Assembly (NCBI GenBank): GCA_016713325.1
Contig: JADJPJ010000029.1
Location: forward strand, 1 to 52,890
Direction of reading: 5' to 3'
Source: Candidatus Flexifilum affinis
GTDB lineage: Bacteria > Chloroflexota > Anaerolineae > Aggregatilineales > Phototrophicaceae
Length of the DNA: 52,890 nucleotides
Under the pieces are notes generated by a model that was not told where the DNA came from, did no database searches, and was given only the letters and a program-made list of their open reading frames with translations. Below, piece after piece: positions 44,445-52,890 of the stretch. Made by a program: the position numbers and the translations under genes. Numbering within the stretch: position 1 is the first letter of the stretch; every line of letters starts with the position of its first letter.

Positions 44445-45703
44445 TTAACAGGGTTGAAAAATCGACTGACCGGGATAAGGGTCGAGCGGGAGTCCTAACA
44501 GCGCGGCGAAGGTAGGGGCCACCTGAATCGCTTCCGCACTTTCTGTGACACCTTGAGGCACGTTCGGACCGGCGAACACGCACAGGCGATCATCGCCGGG
44601 CAAGCCAGGACGAATGCCGTGGCTGGAGAGATGTTCCGGCCTGCCCACGGGGAGATTTGTCCTCGGGGTTCACCGGCTTGGCGATGATCTCGACTCCATC
44701 GGGCGCCACGAATACGCTCAATTGGTGCTTGAAGTCGTCCGGAATGTGGTCCTTGTTCCACGGTTCGACACCGAATTCGGCGAGCTTCTCCGTCACTTCC
44801 TGAAGCTGCGCTTCGCTTTCGGCGGCCACGTGCGGCATACTGCCATCCGGCGCGCAGTTGACTCCCGGCAGCAGGTTGTCCGTGTAGATTGCCCGCTCAA
44901 TGGGACTGTGACCATGATCGGCCATGATGGCCAAATTGTACTCGCCGAGTTTCCCGGCACTGGCGAGACGCTGCACCACCTTGCCGACCAGCATGTCGGC
45001 GTAAGCGATGGCAAAATGCGCATATTCGCTCTTGTATCCGGCGGAATGCTGCGCGCCATCCGGCATACCAACTTCGGTGATGATCAGGTCGACGTCTTCG
45101 TCGCTGGCGGCCAGTGCGCCTACCCAGTCAAAGACGCGATGATCGGCCATCAGCGCGTACTGCGCGAAAGTCGCGGGCGTGACCTTCTCGATGTCCAGCG
45201 GCGGCATGTCGGTGGGCAGCCCTGTCGCCTCCATGATGCGGGTGAAGCGTTCATGATCGCCGCGAGCTTCAATGACTTTCTGCCAGATGTCACCACCCGG
45301 CTCCAGCGCCGCGCGCGGACGATGATTGGACCCGCCCACCATGGCGCACGGAAAATCTGGGCCGATTCCGGGCGCAGCATGCCAAAGCCCAGCACCACGA
45401 CATCCATCCCGGCTTCGCGCGCCGTTCGGGCAGGGTGGGCACGCGGACATCATACGGTGTAGGCAACCGAAAACGTTCGCCATCCCAGTACGGGTTGCCG
45501 ATGATGGCGCTCTCCGCGCCGGTGACACCGGTCATCATGCCGACGCGCCCCGCCAGCGACACGCCGACGACTGCCGAGTGTAGATTGCGCACATAGTGAC
45601 CCCGCGCGGCCAGTGCGCTGATGTGCGGCATGCGCGCACGTTCGTTTTGGAAGTACTCCGCGCTGATGCCGTCCAGCATCATGACGATCAGTTTATTGGG
45701 CAT
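44445..45703 (-). CDS. Alkaline phosphatase superfamily (type I phosphodiesterase/phosphonate hydrolase-like) protein, frameshifted
   Basis: Start ATG 45703 (MPNKLIVMMLDGISAEYFQN). The first metal Asp is in MMLDGIS; a nucleophile region is VVGVSLAGRVGMMTGV. Shifts near 45430 and 45345 lead through MDVVVLGFGMLRPESAQIF and FTRIMEATGLPTDMPPLDIE, then VDLIITEVGMPDGAQHSAGY (Asp and His ligands) and LAIMADHGHSPIERAIYTDN (Asp-His). A shift near 44660 leads to HLSSHGIRPGLPGDDRLCVF, then APTFAALLGLPLDPYPGQSI, ending FQPC at TAA 44445. About 415 residues. The layout D...S/T...D..H...DH...H fits NPP, phosphonoacetate hydrolase and phosphopentomutase-type enzymes. No signal peptide is seen, so a cytoplasmic phosphoester, or possibly a phosphonate, is the likely substrate. 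It lies 56 bases after the binding protein gene. Confidence 0.8.
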
Positions 45704-45759
45704 CGAATACCTTTTCCGACAGTAGGGCAGCATACGAGCATGCTGCCCCGGAATGGCTG

Positions 45760-47311
45760 CTAGAGGCTGAAGTTGTACGGGCGCAGATCGATGTAGAACA
45801 GCGGATGCGTCTGCCAGTTGATGTCTTCACGGGTCGCGAAGAAGTCCGACGTCTGGTAGACCGGAGTGTAAGGCACGTCCTCGAAGAACAGATCGGCAAT
45901 GCTGCGGATGTCCCGACGGCGTGTTTCGCGATCGAAGTTGGTTGACAGCCGTACCATGGCTTCGGTGTACGCGGCGGGGGGCGTGTAGTAGTTGTTGGTG
46001 AACAGCCCTGCCGAACGCCACACATTGAACGGCTGTAGCTCGCCATCACCGAACGAGTCCGAGGCTCTGGATCGTCGCCGTTACCCCGCGGCGAAGCAAG
46101 TACTTCTGACCGTAAGCGCCGATTTCCATCTGCTCGAATTCGGTGGTTACGCCGACTGCCTGCCACATGGCATCAATGACCGGGGTCAGCAGTTCCGGAA
46201 TTGACGTAGCCCGCCGGAGGCGTGAAGAAATCGGCGTGCCGTCGTAGTTGGCGGCTTCCAGCGCGGCGCGGGCAGCATCCGGGTTGTACTCGATCACAGG
46301 CAGGCTCTCGTCAAAACCGAGCGTTCCTGGCTGCAGATAGTCGGTCATCGGGCGTACAAACCCGCCGAACAGTTCATCCACAATTGTCTGACGGTCAATG
46401 GCGAGGGCCAGGGCGCGGCGAATGTTGACATCCGCGGTCGGACCGGTCTTGGTGTTGAACAGGACATTCATATGGTTGAACAGAGGCCCGGTGACCACCT
46501 TGAGGCCGCTGGAGCCGTTGATCGTGGCGATCTGGTCAATGGGCAGGTTGGCGATCATGTCCACTTCGCCGCTCTGCAGAGCGCCGACGCGAATCGCATT
46601 TTCGGGAATGAAGCGCACGATGATCCGATCTGCAGCCGGGCGCCCCCAGTATTCGCTGTGGGCTTCCAGCACCAGATGATCGGTCGTGAACTCGACGACT
46701 TTGTACGGCCCTGCCCCGACTGGCGCAATCTGGAGCGTGTCGAAATCGGTCGCTTCCGTGGCGGCACGCGGCATGATATTGGCCCAGTGATACGCCAGGC
46801 GCAGCGGGAGCAGTGGGTCAGGCTGAACCGAAGTAAACGTCACTTCCAGGTCGCCGGTCGCTTCGACATTTGCGATGAACGGGCGCAGCAGCGCATTACC
46901 GAAGTTCTGCGGGTACTCCTCAGACATCATGCGGTTGAAGCTGAAGACGACGTCGTCCGCGGTGAGGGGAGTCCCGTCGTGGAAGACCACCCCGTCGCGC
47001 AGGGTGAATCGCCAGCGATCCCCGTCGTTCGCCCATTCTGTCGCCAGCAGCGGCTGTGGCTGTCCATCTCGACCGACCTGCGTCAGGCTGTCGTGCATCA
47101 TGCCGTAAAAGCGGTAACCAATGTTGGAGGGGCCGTTCTGCGACTGTGCGTCCAGCGAAGTGACCCACGAATTCATGCCGATGGTGATGGTTCGGCCGGA
47201 TTGCAGAAGCGCTGGCACACCGAATGCCCGGGTCACCGGAGATAGTGCAGCGAGGGCGCCGGCCGTACCGGTCAGCTGGAGAAAACTGCGACGAGAAAAT
47301 CGGTGGTTCAT
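45760..47311 (-). CDS. Family 5 extracellular solute-binding protein with Tat-type signal, frameshifted
   Basis: Start ATG 47311 (MNHRFSRRSFLQLTGTAGAL) gives a twin-arginine signal, SRRSFLQ. Mature features: RTITIGMNSWVTSLDAQSQN, WRFTLRDGVVFHDGTPLTAD, DVVFSFNRMMSEEYPQNFGN, APVGAGPYKVVEFTTDHLVL, VDMIANLPIDQIATINGSSG and IRRALALAIDRQTIVDELFG. Frame changes near 46235 and 46050 lead through LLTPVIDAMWQAVGVTTEFE to SAGLFTNNYYTPPAAYTEAM and DVPYTPVYQTSDFFATREDI, ending DLRPYNFSL at 45760. About 515 residues. It probably serves the plus-strand DppBC pair 2 kb away. The phosphatase-superfamily gene follows on the same strand. Confidence 0.9.
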
Positions 47312-47526
47312 GAAACGTGCAACCCCTTGTGTGCGTGAACAACAAACAGATGGTATCCGGGTCACGTTAAGCAAGCGGTGGGCGGATTTAAGGCTTGACA
47401 TGATTCGCGTTAAATGGGCTTTGGCGGCAAATGGTGTCTGTTATCCTAGGTGTGGTTCACGGCATTGATCTGCAGGACTCACTTCGCAACCGCCACATTT
47501 TCACTATTCAGGAGCATCACACGACA
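47312..47526. other. Divergent gap with a TTGACA element
   Basis: A consensus TTGACA is at 47395-47400 on the plus strand, but no good -10 follows at 16-18 bases. The gap separates the minus-strand binding protein gene from the plus-strand phosphatase gene, so promoters in both directions are expected. No gene is seen. Confidence 0.35.
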
Positions 47527-48251
47527 ATGACTACGGGCATGCGGCACATCCCGCTCGAAGGCGCCGATAACGTACGCGATGTGGGCGGCTATGCGACTGC
47601 CGATGGACGTCTGACAAAGTGGAAAGCCTGTCTGCGGTCCGACCGCTCGCTCGATGCGCTCACTTCGGAAGCGCAGCAGCAGCTCCGGCGTATGGCGTGC
47701 GAACCTTTGTCGACTTGCGCTCCGAGGCGGAGGTGGCGGACAAACCGAATGTGTTCGCCAGTTCAACTGTGGTTCGTTACCGGCATGTTCCAATGTGGAC
47801 AGACCCGGCTGACGCGATTCGCATGCCGGTCGATCTGGCGACGGGCTATCGCGAGTTGCTGAATCGCGCAGTCGCAGATTCTGAAGGTGATGCATGCGCT
47901 TCTCGAAGCCGATGCGTTCCCGGTGCTCGTCCATTGCGCTGTGGGCAAAGACCGAACGGGGGTGATCATCGCGCTGCTGCTCGATCTGGCCGGCGTAACG
48001 GATGCCCTCATTGCAGAGGATTACGCACTGTCGATGGTTTATCTGGCTCGAAATTCGAAGTGATCCAGCAGGCGGTAATGCAACCGGACAAAGACTTCGC
48101 CGTGATGGAACCGCTGCGTTCCGAACCTGAAACGATGATCAGCACGCTTCATTATCTGGACGAGCGGTATGGTGGTGCAGCAGGTTATCTGCGTCTAATA
48201 GGTCTGAGCGATGTGCAGATTGACACACTGAAATCCGCGCTTATTGATTAG
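47527..48251 (+). CDS. Tyrosine-phosphatase-like (dual specificity/lipid phosphatase type) protein, frameshifted
   Basis: Start ATG 47527 (MTTGMRHIPLEGADNVRDVG) with NVRDVGGYATADGRLTKWKA, the usual start of the Y_phosphatase3-type family, then RSDRSLDALTSEAQQQLRRM. Shifts near 47695 and 47880 lead to GVRTFVDLRSEAEVADKPNV and the active site VLVHCAVGKDRTGVIIALLL (Cys-x5-Arg, with the Lys-Asp variant typical of lipid and inositol-phosphate phosphatases). A shift near 48050 leads to SKFEVIQQAVMQPDKDFAVM and YLDERYGGAAGYLRLIGLSD. About 240 residues. It is cytoplasmic. The KDR variant and the surrounding phosphoesterases suggest a phosphoinositide-like, inositol phosphate or small phosphoester substrate more than a protein; this is inference. 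Confidence 0.82.
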
Positions 48252-48335
48252 CGATGGCCTTCCCCGCCTTCGCCGCCGTCGGCTTGACCGGCAAATGGTA
48301 CGCCCTACGGCCCCTTGCATACACAGTCAGGAAAG

Positions 48336-48694
48336 ACAAAACCGATCAGCCTCGTCGGCATTCGCTCGGCGGGCTGATCAGTTTGACGGGTCTGATCGGT
48401 TTTTCGCGGCTACGACCTGCGCCCAGCGGCTGTACGTCGTAGCGCTCCATCATATCCAGCACCTGGTCCGGTCGATGGCGTAGATTTTACACCCTCCCGG
48501 CGTGTGCTGCCAGCGCCTGCGGTCCATCGGCCCCAGCCGCTTGAGACATGGCCAATCCACTGCGCTTTGTTCGTCCGCTCATCACCGCCATCAGGATGCG
48601 GTTCACCTGCTCCGCAGTGCCGCTGCCGTCAGCCAGCACGAGACGGCATCGTTTTCACCGTCCGGCACTCGCTCCAGATCTGCTTCCTCCGGTT
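48336..48694 (-). pseudogene. Degraded primase 3' end with terminator, third repeat copy
   Basis: The stretch begins with the same inverted repeat (CAAAACCGATCAGCC at about 48337-48351; GGCTGATCAGTTTG 48372-48385) and continues with the antisense of the primase C-terminus: TACGTCGTAGCGCT, CATATCCAGCACCTG and GGATGCGGTTCACC are all recognisable. Many small deletions break the frame, unlike copy A, so this copy is older or under no selection. Similarity stops near the position equal to 5265 in the intact gene. There it is joined directly to the region that lies upstream of parA in the intact module, so the primase N-terminal part, parB and parA (about 4.6 kb) are missing. This is the clearest sign of a deletion derivative of that module. 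Confidence 0.85.
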
Positions 48695-48701
48695 GTTCAG
48701 T

Positions 48702-49053
48702 GGAAGGCGTCGTCAGCTTCGCGACGGCGCGGTTAGGTGGGTCGGGCGTGCTGTATGCGCCGACCCACCTGAACTGATAAGGTTGGTTCGGTTCGAAGTT
48801 ATAGTGAGTTGCTCACGCTGAGAAATTGAAGCCGCTGCAGGAACTCTACATTGACAGGGAAGAACTGGGTTCGAAATAGCTCCTAGTGCAGGGCGAGAAG
48901 CAGGAAAGAAAAAAAAAAAAAAAAGCAGCCCATCGCTCGCTCAGAAACGCTGCCGAAGTATCTGGCAGCGTTTTTCTTTCCCTCAACTGGGTTCGAATCC
49001 TAGTGCGCGTTTGCTTATGTCTCCGTTGCGGTGCGAGGACCACCAGCCCCCCA
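48702..49053. repeat. Repeat R2, second copy beside the primase remnant
   Basis: This matches 9896-10211 in direct orientation. The GGTGGGTCGG hairpin (48735-48745 with 48760-48770) is perfect over 11 bp here, and the AAACGCTGCC hairpin (48945-48954 with 48964-48973) is perfect too, both better than in the first copy. An insertion with the A16 run separates two conserved parts. Confidence 0.85.
48945..48980 (+). terminator. Rho-independent terminator shape in R2 copy 2
   Basis: AAACGCTGCC and GGCAGCGTTT pair over 10 bp with a 9-base loop, followed by TTCTTTC. No gene ends directly before it. Confidence 0.6.
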
Positions 49054-49356
49054 TTGCGATAGCCTAGTGCAAGATATGTACAATCAAGTTGAGCCAGACA
49101 TGGAGGCATACAGCCGCTGTGGGCGACCACGTGGACGAAGAAAATGGCGCTGCGTCACCGTCACCCAGGAAGTGGTCAAGCAATGCCTTTGGCGTGCCGC
49201 AGCCCCCCTGGACGATGGGCTGGTGCGTAACTGGGGCAATGATCAACACTCTCCGCATCAGTTGGGTTATGATGGGTGCCTTCTGAAGCAGGTGTTCTTT
49301 CCAAAGCAGAGAAGGAAGCACCTTACACGGAGCTGTTCGCACCAGGATATCAGCTG

Positions 49357-50049
49357 ATGACTGACAAACAACAGAAACCCTCAAGTGCTCTGTCACGCCG
49401 CCAACATCAATCTCGCGGACCTGGCTTACAACGCGCTCCTTACTGCCACCAGTCAACCAGGAATTCGAGCCGGGCGCCCATTTGAGCATTGATGCAATTG
49501 CCAAACAGCTGGCGATGAGCAACACACCTGTTCGCGAAGGCGTTGATGAGAGCAAACGGTGAACGCCGCGTATTCCAGAAGGCGAATCACGGATTTATCG
49601 TGACTCACTTCTATCCGTCGCCGAGTTACGTCAGATTTTGACCTGCGCTACGTCCTGGGCTGCATGCGCTCAGAAAGGCCAATTGCCCCATGCCCTGGTA
49701 CCCGAACTACGAAGACTAGCGGAGCGATGGTAGATTGAGCGACGGCGCGGTCTACAGTGACTCCAAGGACTATCTCCGGCTGGATCACGATTTTCATCGC
49801 ACGTTGATCAGTATGGCAGGCAACGCTTTCTTGTTGAAGAGCATGGGAAGACCTGCACATTCACCTTCATCTCTCTCGGCTTTACACGGGTGTGGGCCTA
49901 GTCGACAGGAACTTTTTCCGCCTCCGGAACACGACACCATCGTTGATGCACTCCAGAGTAGTCATCTCGAGAACGCTAAACAGATGCTTGCTCAGCACAT
50001 CCGGCGTGTGGAGGAGAACCGCGTTGGCAGTTTTCTGCAGAACCGCTAA
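49357..50049 (+). pseudogene. GntR-family regulator with FCD domain, multiply disrupted
   Basis: A start at ATG 49357 (MTDKQQKPSSALSRRQ) runs into another frame with INLADLAYNALLTA, then HLSIDAIAKQLAMSNTPVRE and LVFQKANHGFIVT, the GntR winged helix with the SxTPVREAL recognition helix. The FCD domain follows in other frames: LRQIFDLRYVLGCMAL, YLRLDHDFHRTLISMAGNAF, LHLSRLYTGVG, and finally HDTIVDALQSSHLENAKQML, AQHIRRVEENRVGSFLQNR, stop 50047-50049. At least six frame changes in under 700 bases and lower GC than the main clusters suggest real decay, although assembly error adds to it. Its former target cannot be named; no metabolic genes lie beside it in the window. Confidence 0.65.
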
Positions 50050-50236
50050 CACAGCATCGCTCAACGGCGACGGGCCTCAATACATCCACAACACCACATT
50101 GAGTGGGCTCGCATTCAACTCCATATCCTTAGTGAGCCTCGCTCCGTGCATCATGCATGCTACAATCTTTTGAAGATCACGATAATGCCGATTGCCTGCC
50201 GAAGACGCGATCTCACCAACCCAGTGACCGCATTGG

Positions 50237-52381
50237 GTGTTTGCGGGGTTATGCGGATTCTGGCAACTGCGGAAATTACTCGGCATTGCGACGTCAAGCA
50301 CCTGGCTGGACCACTGTATTCATCGGTGCAAGTATTTGGCTCATCTGATCGCGTCCAACGTGCTTTCACATCGAGTGCCAACTGAATGGCTTTTTGCTGC
50401 AGTAGCAACCGTCAGCATCTACGGTATACTCTACGTCCTGCGCGAAAACCATTTGACCAAAGCATGTCATTACCGTCACTTGTTTGTGGGCTGGCAATGC
50501 AATCCTTGCGCTTCATATACCGCTGCCTAGTCTCTATCTGTTTGGTCTTGTCATCGCGCTATCGAGCGGCCTCCTGCGACTCCCCGCCGCAGTTCTTTTG
50601 GCGACACTCAGCACGCTCTATATAGTCGCAGTGGCTCAAGGGCCAGAACTCGCTGTAGGCGCGATTATCTCCGCTTGGGGTAACCTGCTTGCTGGTGTCA
50701 TGATCTCAGAGGGCTTTTTGGGGCCCTGGGACAGTCAAACGACACCGAACACGCAATTCAGCAAATGAACCAAGCCCGTGAACATCGTGCAGAACTCGCC
50801 AGCTTGGCCAAAGCATTGAAAGAGGCGACCGAGAGTTTGTGGCACGCCAATGGTCAACTGCTCCATGCGCGCGAGGCCGCTGACGAAGCACGTCGCCTCA
50901 AGGCACAGTTTGCCGCCAACGTAAGCCATGAGCTACACCCCACGATCAACCTTGTCATCAGGTGGCAGGAAGTTATGGTGATGACACCGAAATCTACGGC
51001 GCACCCCTTCCGCCCACGTACCGTGGGGACATTCATACGATTTATAGCAACGCCAACCACTTACGAGACCCTGATCAACGACATTCTGGACATTTCTCCA
51101 GATCGAGGCATCTCGCTTAGCCATGTCAAAAGAGAAGACGGATCTGCTCTATACCCTCCTACGAAACGGCAAGATCGCGAATGACCTTGTCTGTAAGAAA
51201 GGATTGGAGTTCTACGTAGATCTTTCCGACGATACTCCCTGAAATTGTGGATTACCACACCCGTATTCGCCAGGTCGTAATCAATCTGCTGGCGAATACA
51301 GTCCGCTTCACTGACAAAGGTGCGATCACGCTGCGGGCGAACCAAGCACATGGCGAAATCATCGTTAGCTATGCGATACGGGCCTTGGGATTGCTAAACA
51401 TGGGCTGGCCGCGTTTTTGAAGAGTTTTATCAGGCTGAAAGTCTGTCGATTGGCAACAGGACGGTACCGGACTCGGACTCACCTCGAGTTTGCGTGTTAT
51501 TCAGCACCATGGTGGAAAACTGTGGGCCGAAAGCGAAGGTATTCCGGGTCGTGGAAGCACTTTCTCGTTTTACCCCCCTGTATCGGCTGACACAAAGCTG
51601 GTCAGGCACAATCCGGCTTCCACAGCGATTGGCGGTCACAGCCCGAAAATGCGTCATCGTTTTCGATGACGATATTGCAATAAAGACGCAACTCTTCAAG
51701 CGCTATCTGAACACCCGGAAGTCGTGATCACTCAATCAGAGGAGGACGCGATTAAGTCTCACACAGATGATCAAACCATCTGCCGTCATGATGGATCGCG
51801 TACAGCAGACACCGCATTCGAAAGACTTCTAGCTGCTGCCAACGCCGACACTGCCATGATTTTTGCCCGATGCCGAGTGGGGCGACGAACCGCCCAGGAG
51901 TACGGCGCAACAGACTATCTTGTCAAGCCACGATCACACGGCCAATCGTTGCTCGATGCTATCCTGGCGTTCGGAGAGCCCGGTGAGAAAGGTTCTTGTC
52001 GTCGATGACGAACGCGATATCACACGTATGTTGGCCCGTATGTTGCAGTCATACAATCAACACCACAGGCGGGCAAACAATGGCGAGGAGCTTAGCGCCA
52101 TAATGGTTCGTGAACATCCGGAAATGGTCCTCCTCAACATCAAGATACCGACCATGGATGGCATCAGTGTCGTCCATCGCATGAAACAGGATCCGTTGCT
52201 TCAACGAATTCCCATCATCATTGCCTCTGCCCAAGACACTGAGGAATCCTGAGTTCCGCGCTTGAAGGAAAACTGGCATTGGTGCGCCAAGAACGGGTTA
52301 AGGCCTATTGACTTGGTAAACTACGTCGAGGCGGTGGTCAATGCTCTGATGCCGTCCATTCACCCAATGCCTCGAAACTGA
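50237..52381 (+). pseudogene. Membrane hybrid sensor histidine kinase with receiver, multiply disrupted
   Basis: The N-terminal part has hydrophobic stretches in shifting frames: WLFAAVATVSIYGILYVLRE, PSLYLFGLVIALSSGLLRLP and AAVLLATLSTLYIVAVAQGP. A linker helix (LASLAKALKEATESLWHANG) leads to the phosphoacceptor helix AQFAANVSHELHPTINLVIR, where SHELxTPLN is usual, then LINDILDISPD. Fragments of the ATPase domain follow: LVCKKGLEFYVDLSDDTP near 51190, ANTVRFTDKGAITLRA near 51290, and TGLGLTSSLRVIQHHGGKLW near 51470 with FSFYPPVS. A first receiver-like piece, CVIVFDDDIAIKTQLF, is near 51655. A clear receiver, KVLVVDDERDITRMLARMLQ, has VLLNIKIPTMDGISVVHRMK (Asn at the expected phosphoacceptor Asp) and ends PIDLVNYVEAVVNALMP with TGA at 52379-52381. 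The many frames mean it is not functional as read. Confidence 0.6.
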
Positions 52382-52383
52382 CT

Positions 52384-52720
52384 CGATTGGGTGGCTTTCG
52401 GAGGTAGATTATCCGCACCGAGAGATAGCGCCAGGTCAGTTTTCAAGTACAGAACAGACCAACACGGGAATAGACTGGGTGAGCGGGTTCAACTTCAAGT
52501 CCTGCAACGTTTCCAGCCATCCGTATGCGGTAGCATGATGTCCAACACGATTAGCGCCGGCTGACTCTGGGCCAACGAAACCCTTCGCCTGCGTCGTAGG
52601 CCGAAAGATGTCTATGGCATTCCGGTAACGCCAGCGCTCAAAAGCGAGACAACTTCCGGATTATAAATCAATGACGAGGATAACCTACCGCTGTCGTCGT
52701 AGTTGTATCTGAAGTTGGCA
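52384..52720 (-). pseudogene. Response-regulator receiver fragment on the minus strand
   Basis: Read on the minus strand, VIDYNPEVVSLL near 52660 and QPALIVLDIMLPHTDGW near 52530-52580, followed by TLQDLKLNPLTQSIPVLVC near 52460-52510 and YLRKPPNRVS near 52390, show a receiver domain with the phosphoacceptor Asp in VLDIMLP and the conserved Lys region. Frame changes interrupt it at least three times. It is convergent with the histidine kinase remnant, ending within a few bases of its stop. Sequence to 52890 on this strand may be its N-terminal or an upstream regulatory part; I cannot name it. Confidence 0.45.
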
Positions 52721-52890
52721 ACCAGAACTCTTAGCTTTCATAATGGTTACAGTGCCTTGAAGTGTCGCCGGGAACTCGACCATAGCCGGGCTTGTCGTCA
52801 GCTTTGCGTGAAGATCGGACGGGTCTATACCGATGCCTGAGATATCGAAATAAACCACTGGATGACGATCCGCGCTTGTCGTTCCAAGGC

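Larger units (their letters stand above)
48252..49356. other. Gene-free stretch holding remnants of the partition/replication module
   Basis: About 1.1 kb without an intact gene. It contains, in order, the degraded primase 3' end (48336-48694), repeat R2 (48702-49053) with its hairpins and GGTTCGAA boxes, a run of 16 A residues (48909-48924) and about 300 bases of unassigned sequence before the GntR remnant. Confidence 0.7.

Noticed and set aside
48985..49006. Possible tRNA gene at CTGGGTTCGAATCCTAG
   Set aside because: A T-arm-like hairpin forms, but no acceptor, anticodon or D arm can be found upstream at the right distance.
49064..49555. Minus-strand open frame opposite the GntR remnant
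   Set aside because: No domain is recognised and the plus strand carries clear GntR text in the overlapping part.
1..52890. CRISPR array, insertion sequence or integrase
   Set aside because: No regularly spaced identical repeats with unique spacers and no transposase or recombinase motifs were seen; the repeats present are long duplications and spaced degenerate boxes.

Overview
The window is a GC-rich bacterial sequence with no rRNA, tRNA, CRISPR array or insertion-sequence transposase that I can recognise. Gene content points to Chloroflexota (Anaerolineae-like): many sugar and oligopeptide ABC transporters, a PhnG-M C-P lyase, sialidase-like proteins, GTG/TTG starts and many small regulated catabolic clusters. 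This is inference from gene content only, with low to moderate confidence. A striking property is the very high number of single-base frameshifts. Most large genes continue in another frame within a few bases, often at short homopolymers, and often a second indel restores the frame. I read most of these as uncorrected indels in the assembly and annotate such genes as one CDS spanning the frames. The stretch after about 49 kb is more damaged and may be genuinely decaying.

Layout. (1) 1-4.6 kb, plus strand: an unrecognised protein, a metallo-beta-lactamase-fold hydrolase and a phospholipase D-like protein. (2) 4.85-10.4 kb, minus strand: a plasmid-type maintenance module, parA-parB (4-bp overlap) and a large Toprim primase-ATPase, with a 26-bp perfect palindrome downstream of parB (candidate parS) and inverted repeats upstream of parA. 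The 3' end of the primase gene is duplicated at 2.54-3.02 kb. A deletion derivative of the whole module (primase 3' end joined directly to the region upstream of parA) lies at 48.3-49.05 kb in the same orientation, so about 38 kb of catabolic genes sit between direct repeats.

(3) 10.3-23.7 kb: a sugar-acid cluster. A long minus-strand set encodes a GntR/FCD regulator, a DHDPS-family lyase/dehydratase, an aldehyde dehydrogenase, a carbohydrate ABC transporter (Tat-type binding protein and two permeases), two tandem sialidase-like propeller proteins and an alpha-ketoglutarate-semialdehyde dehydrogenase. Divergently transcribed are a D-2-hydroxyacid dehydrogenase and an enolase-superfamily dehydratase. 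Together they suggest import of a glycan-derived acid, dehydration, and oxidation to 2-oxoglutarate (Weimberg-like). A promoter with a TTGTATACAA operator lies in the divergent gap.

(4) 23.7-36.2 kb: phosphonate use. The minus-strand set is hexapeptide transferase-HAD hydrolase-phnC-phnE-phnD-phnM. The divergent plus-strand set is phnG-phnH-phnI-phnJ-phnK-phnL followed by an EEP-family phosphatase/nuclease and a 2H-type phosphoesterase. phnN and phnP are absent; the EEP, 2H and HAD genes are candidates to process the cyclic ribose phosphate product.

(5) 36.4-48.25 kb: a DeoR-regulated phosphoester/oligopeptide-type region with two DppBC permease pairs, two family-5 binding proteins, a calcineurin-like phosphoesterase, an alkaline-phosphatase-superfamily protein, a TIM-barrel isomerase with an internal deletion, and a tyrosine-phosphatase-like protein. 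No transporter ATPase is present for either Dpp system.

(6) 49-52.9 kb: a broken GntR/FCD regulator, a broken membrane hybrid histidine kinase with a receiver, and a receiver fragment on the opposite strand.
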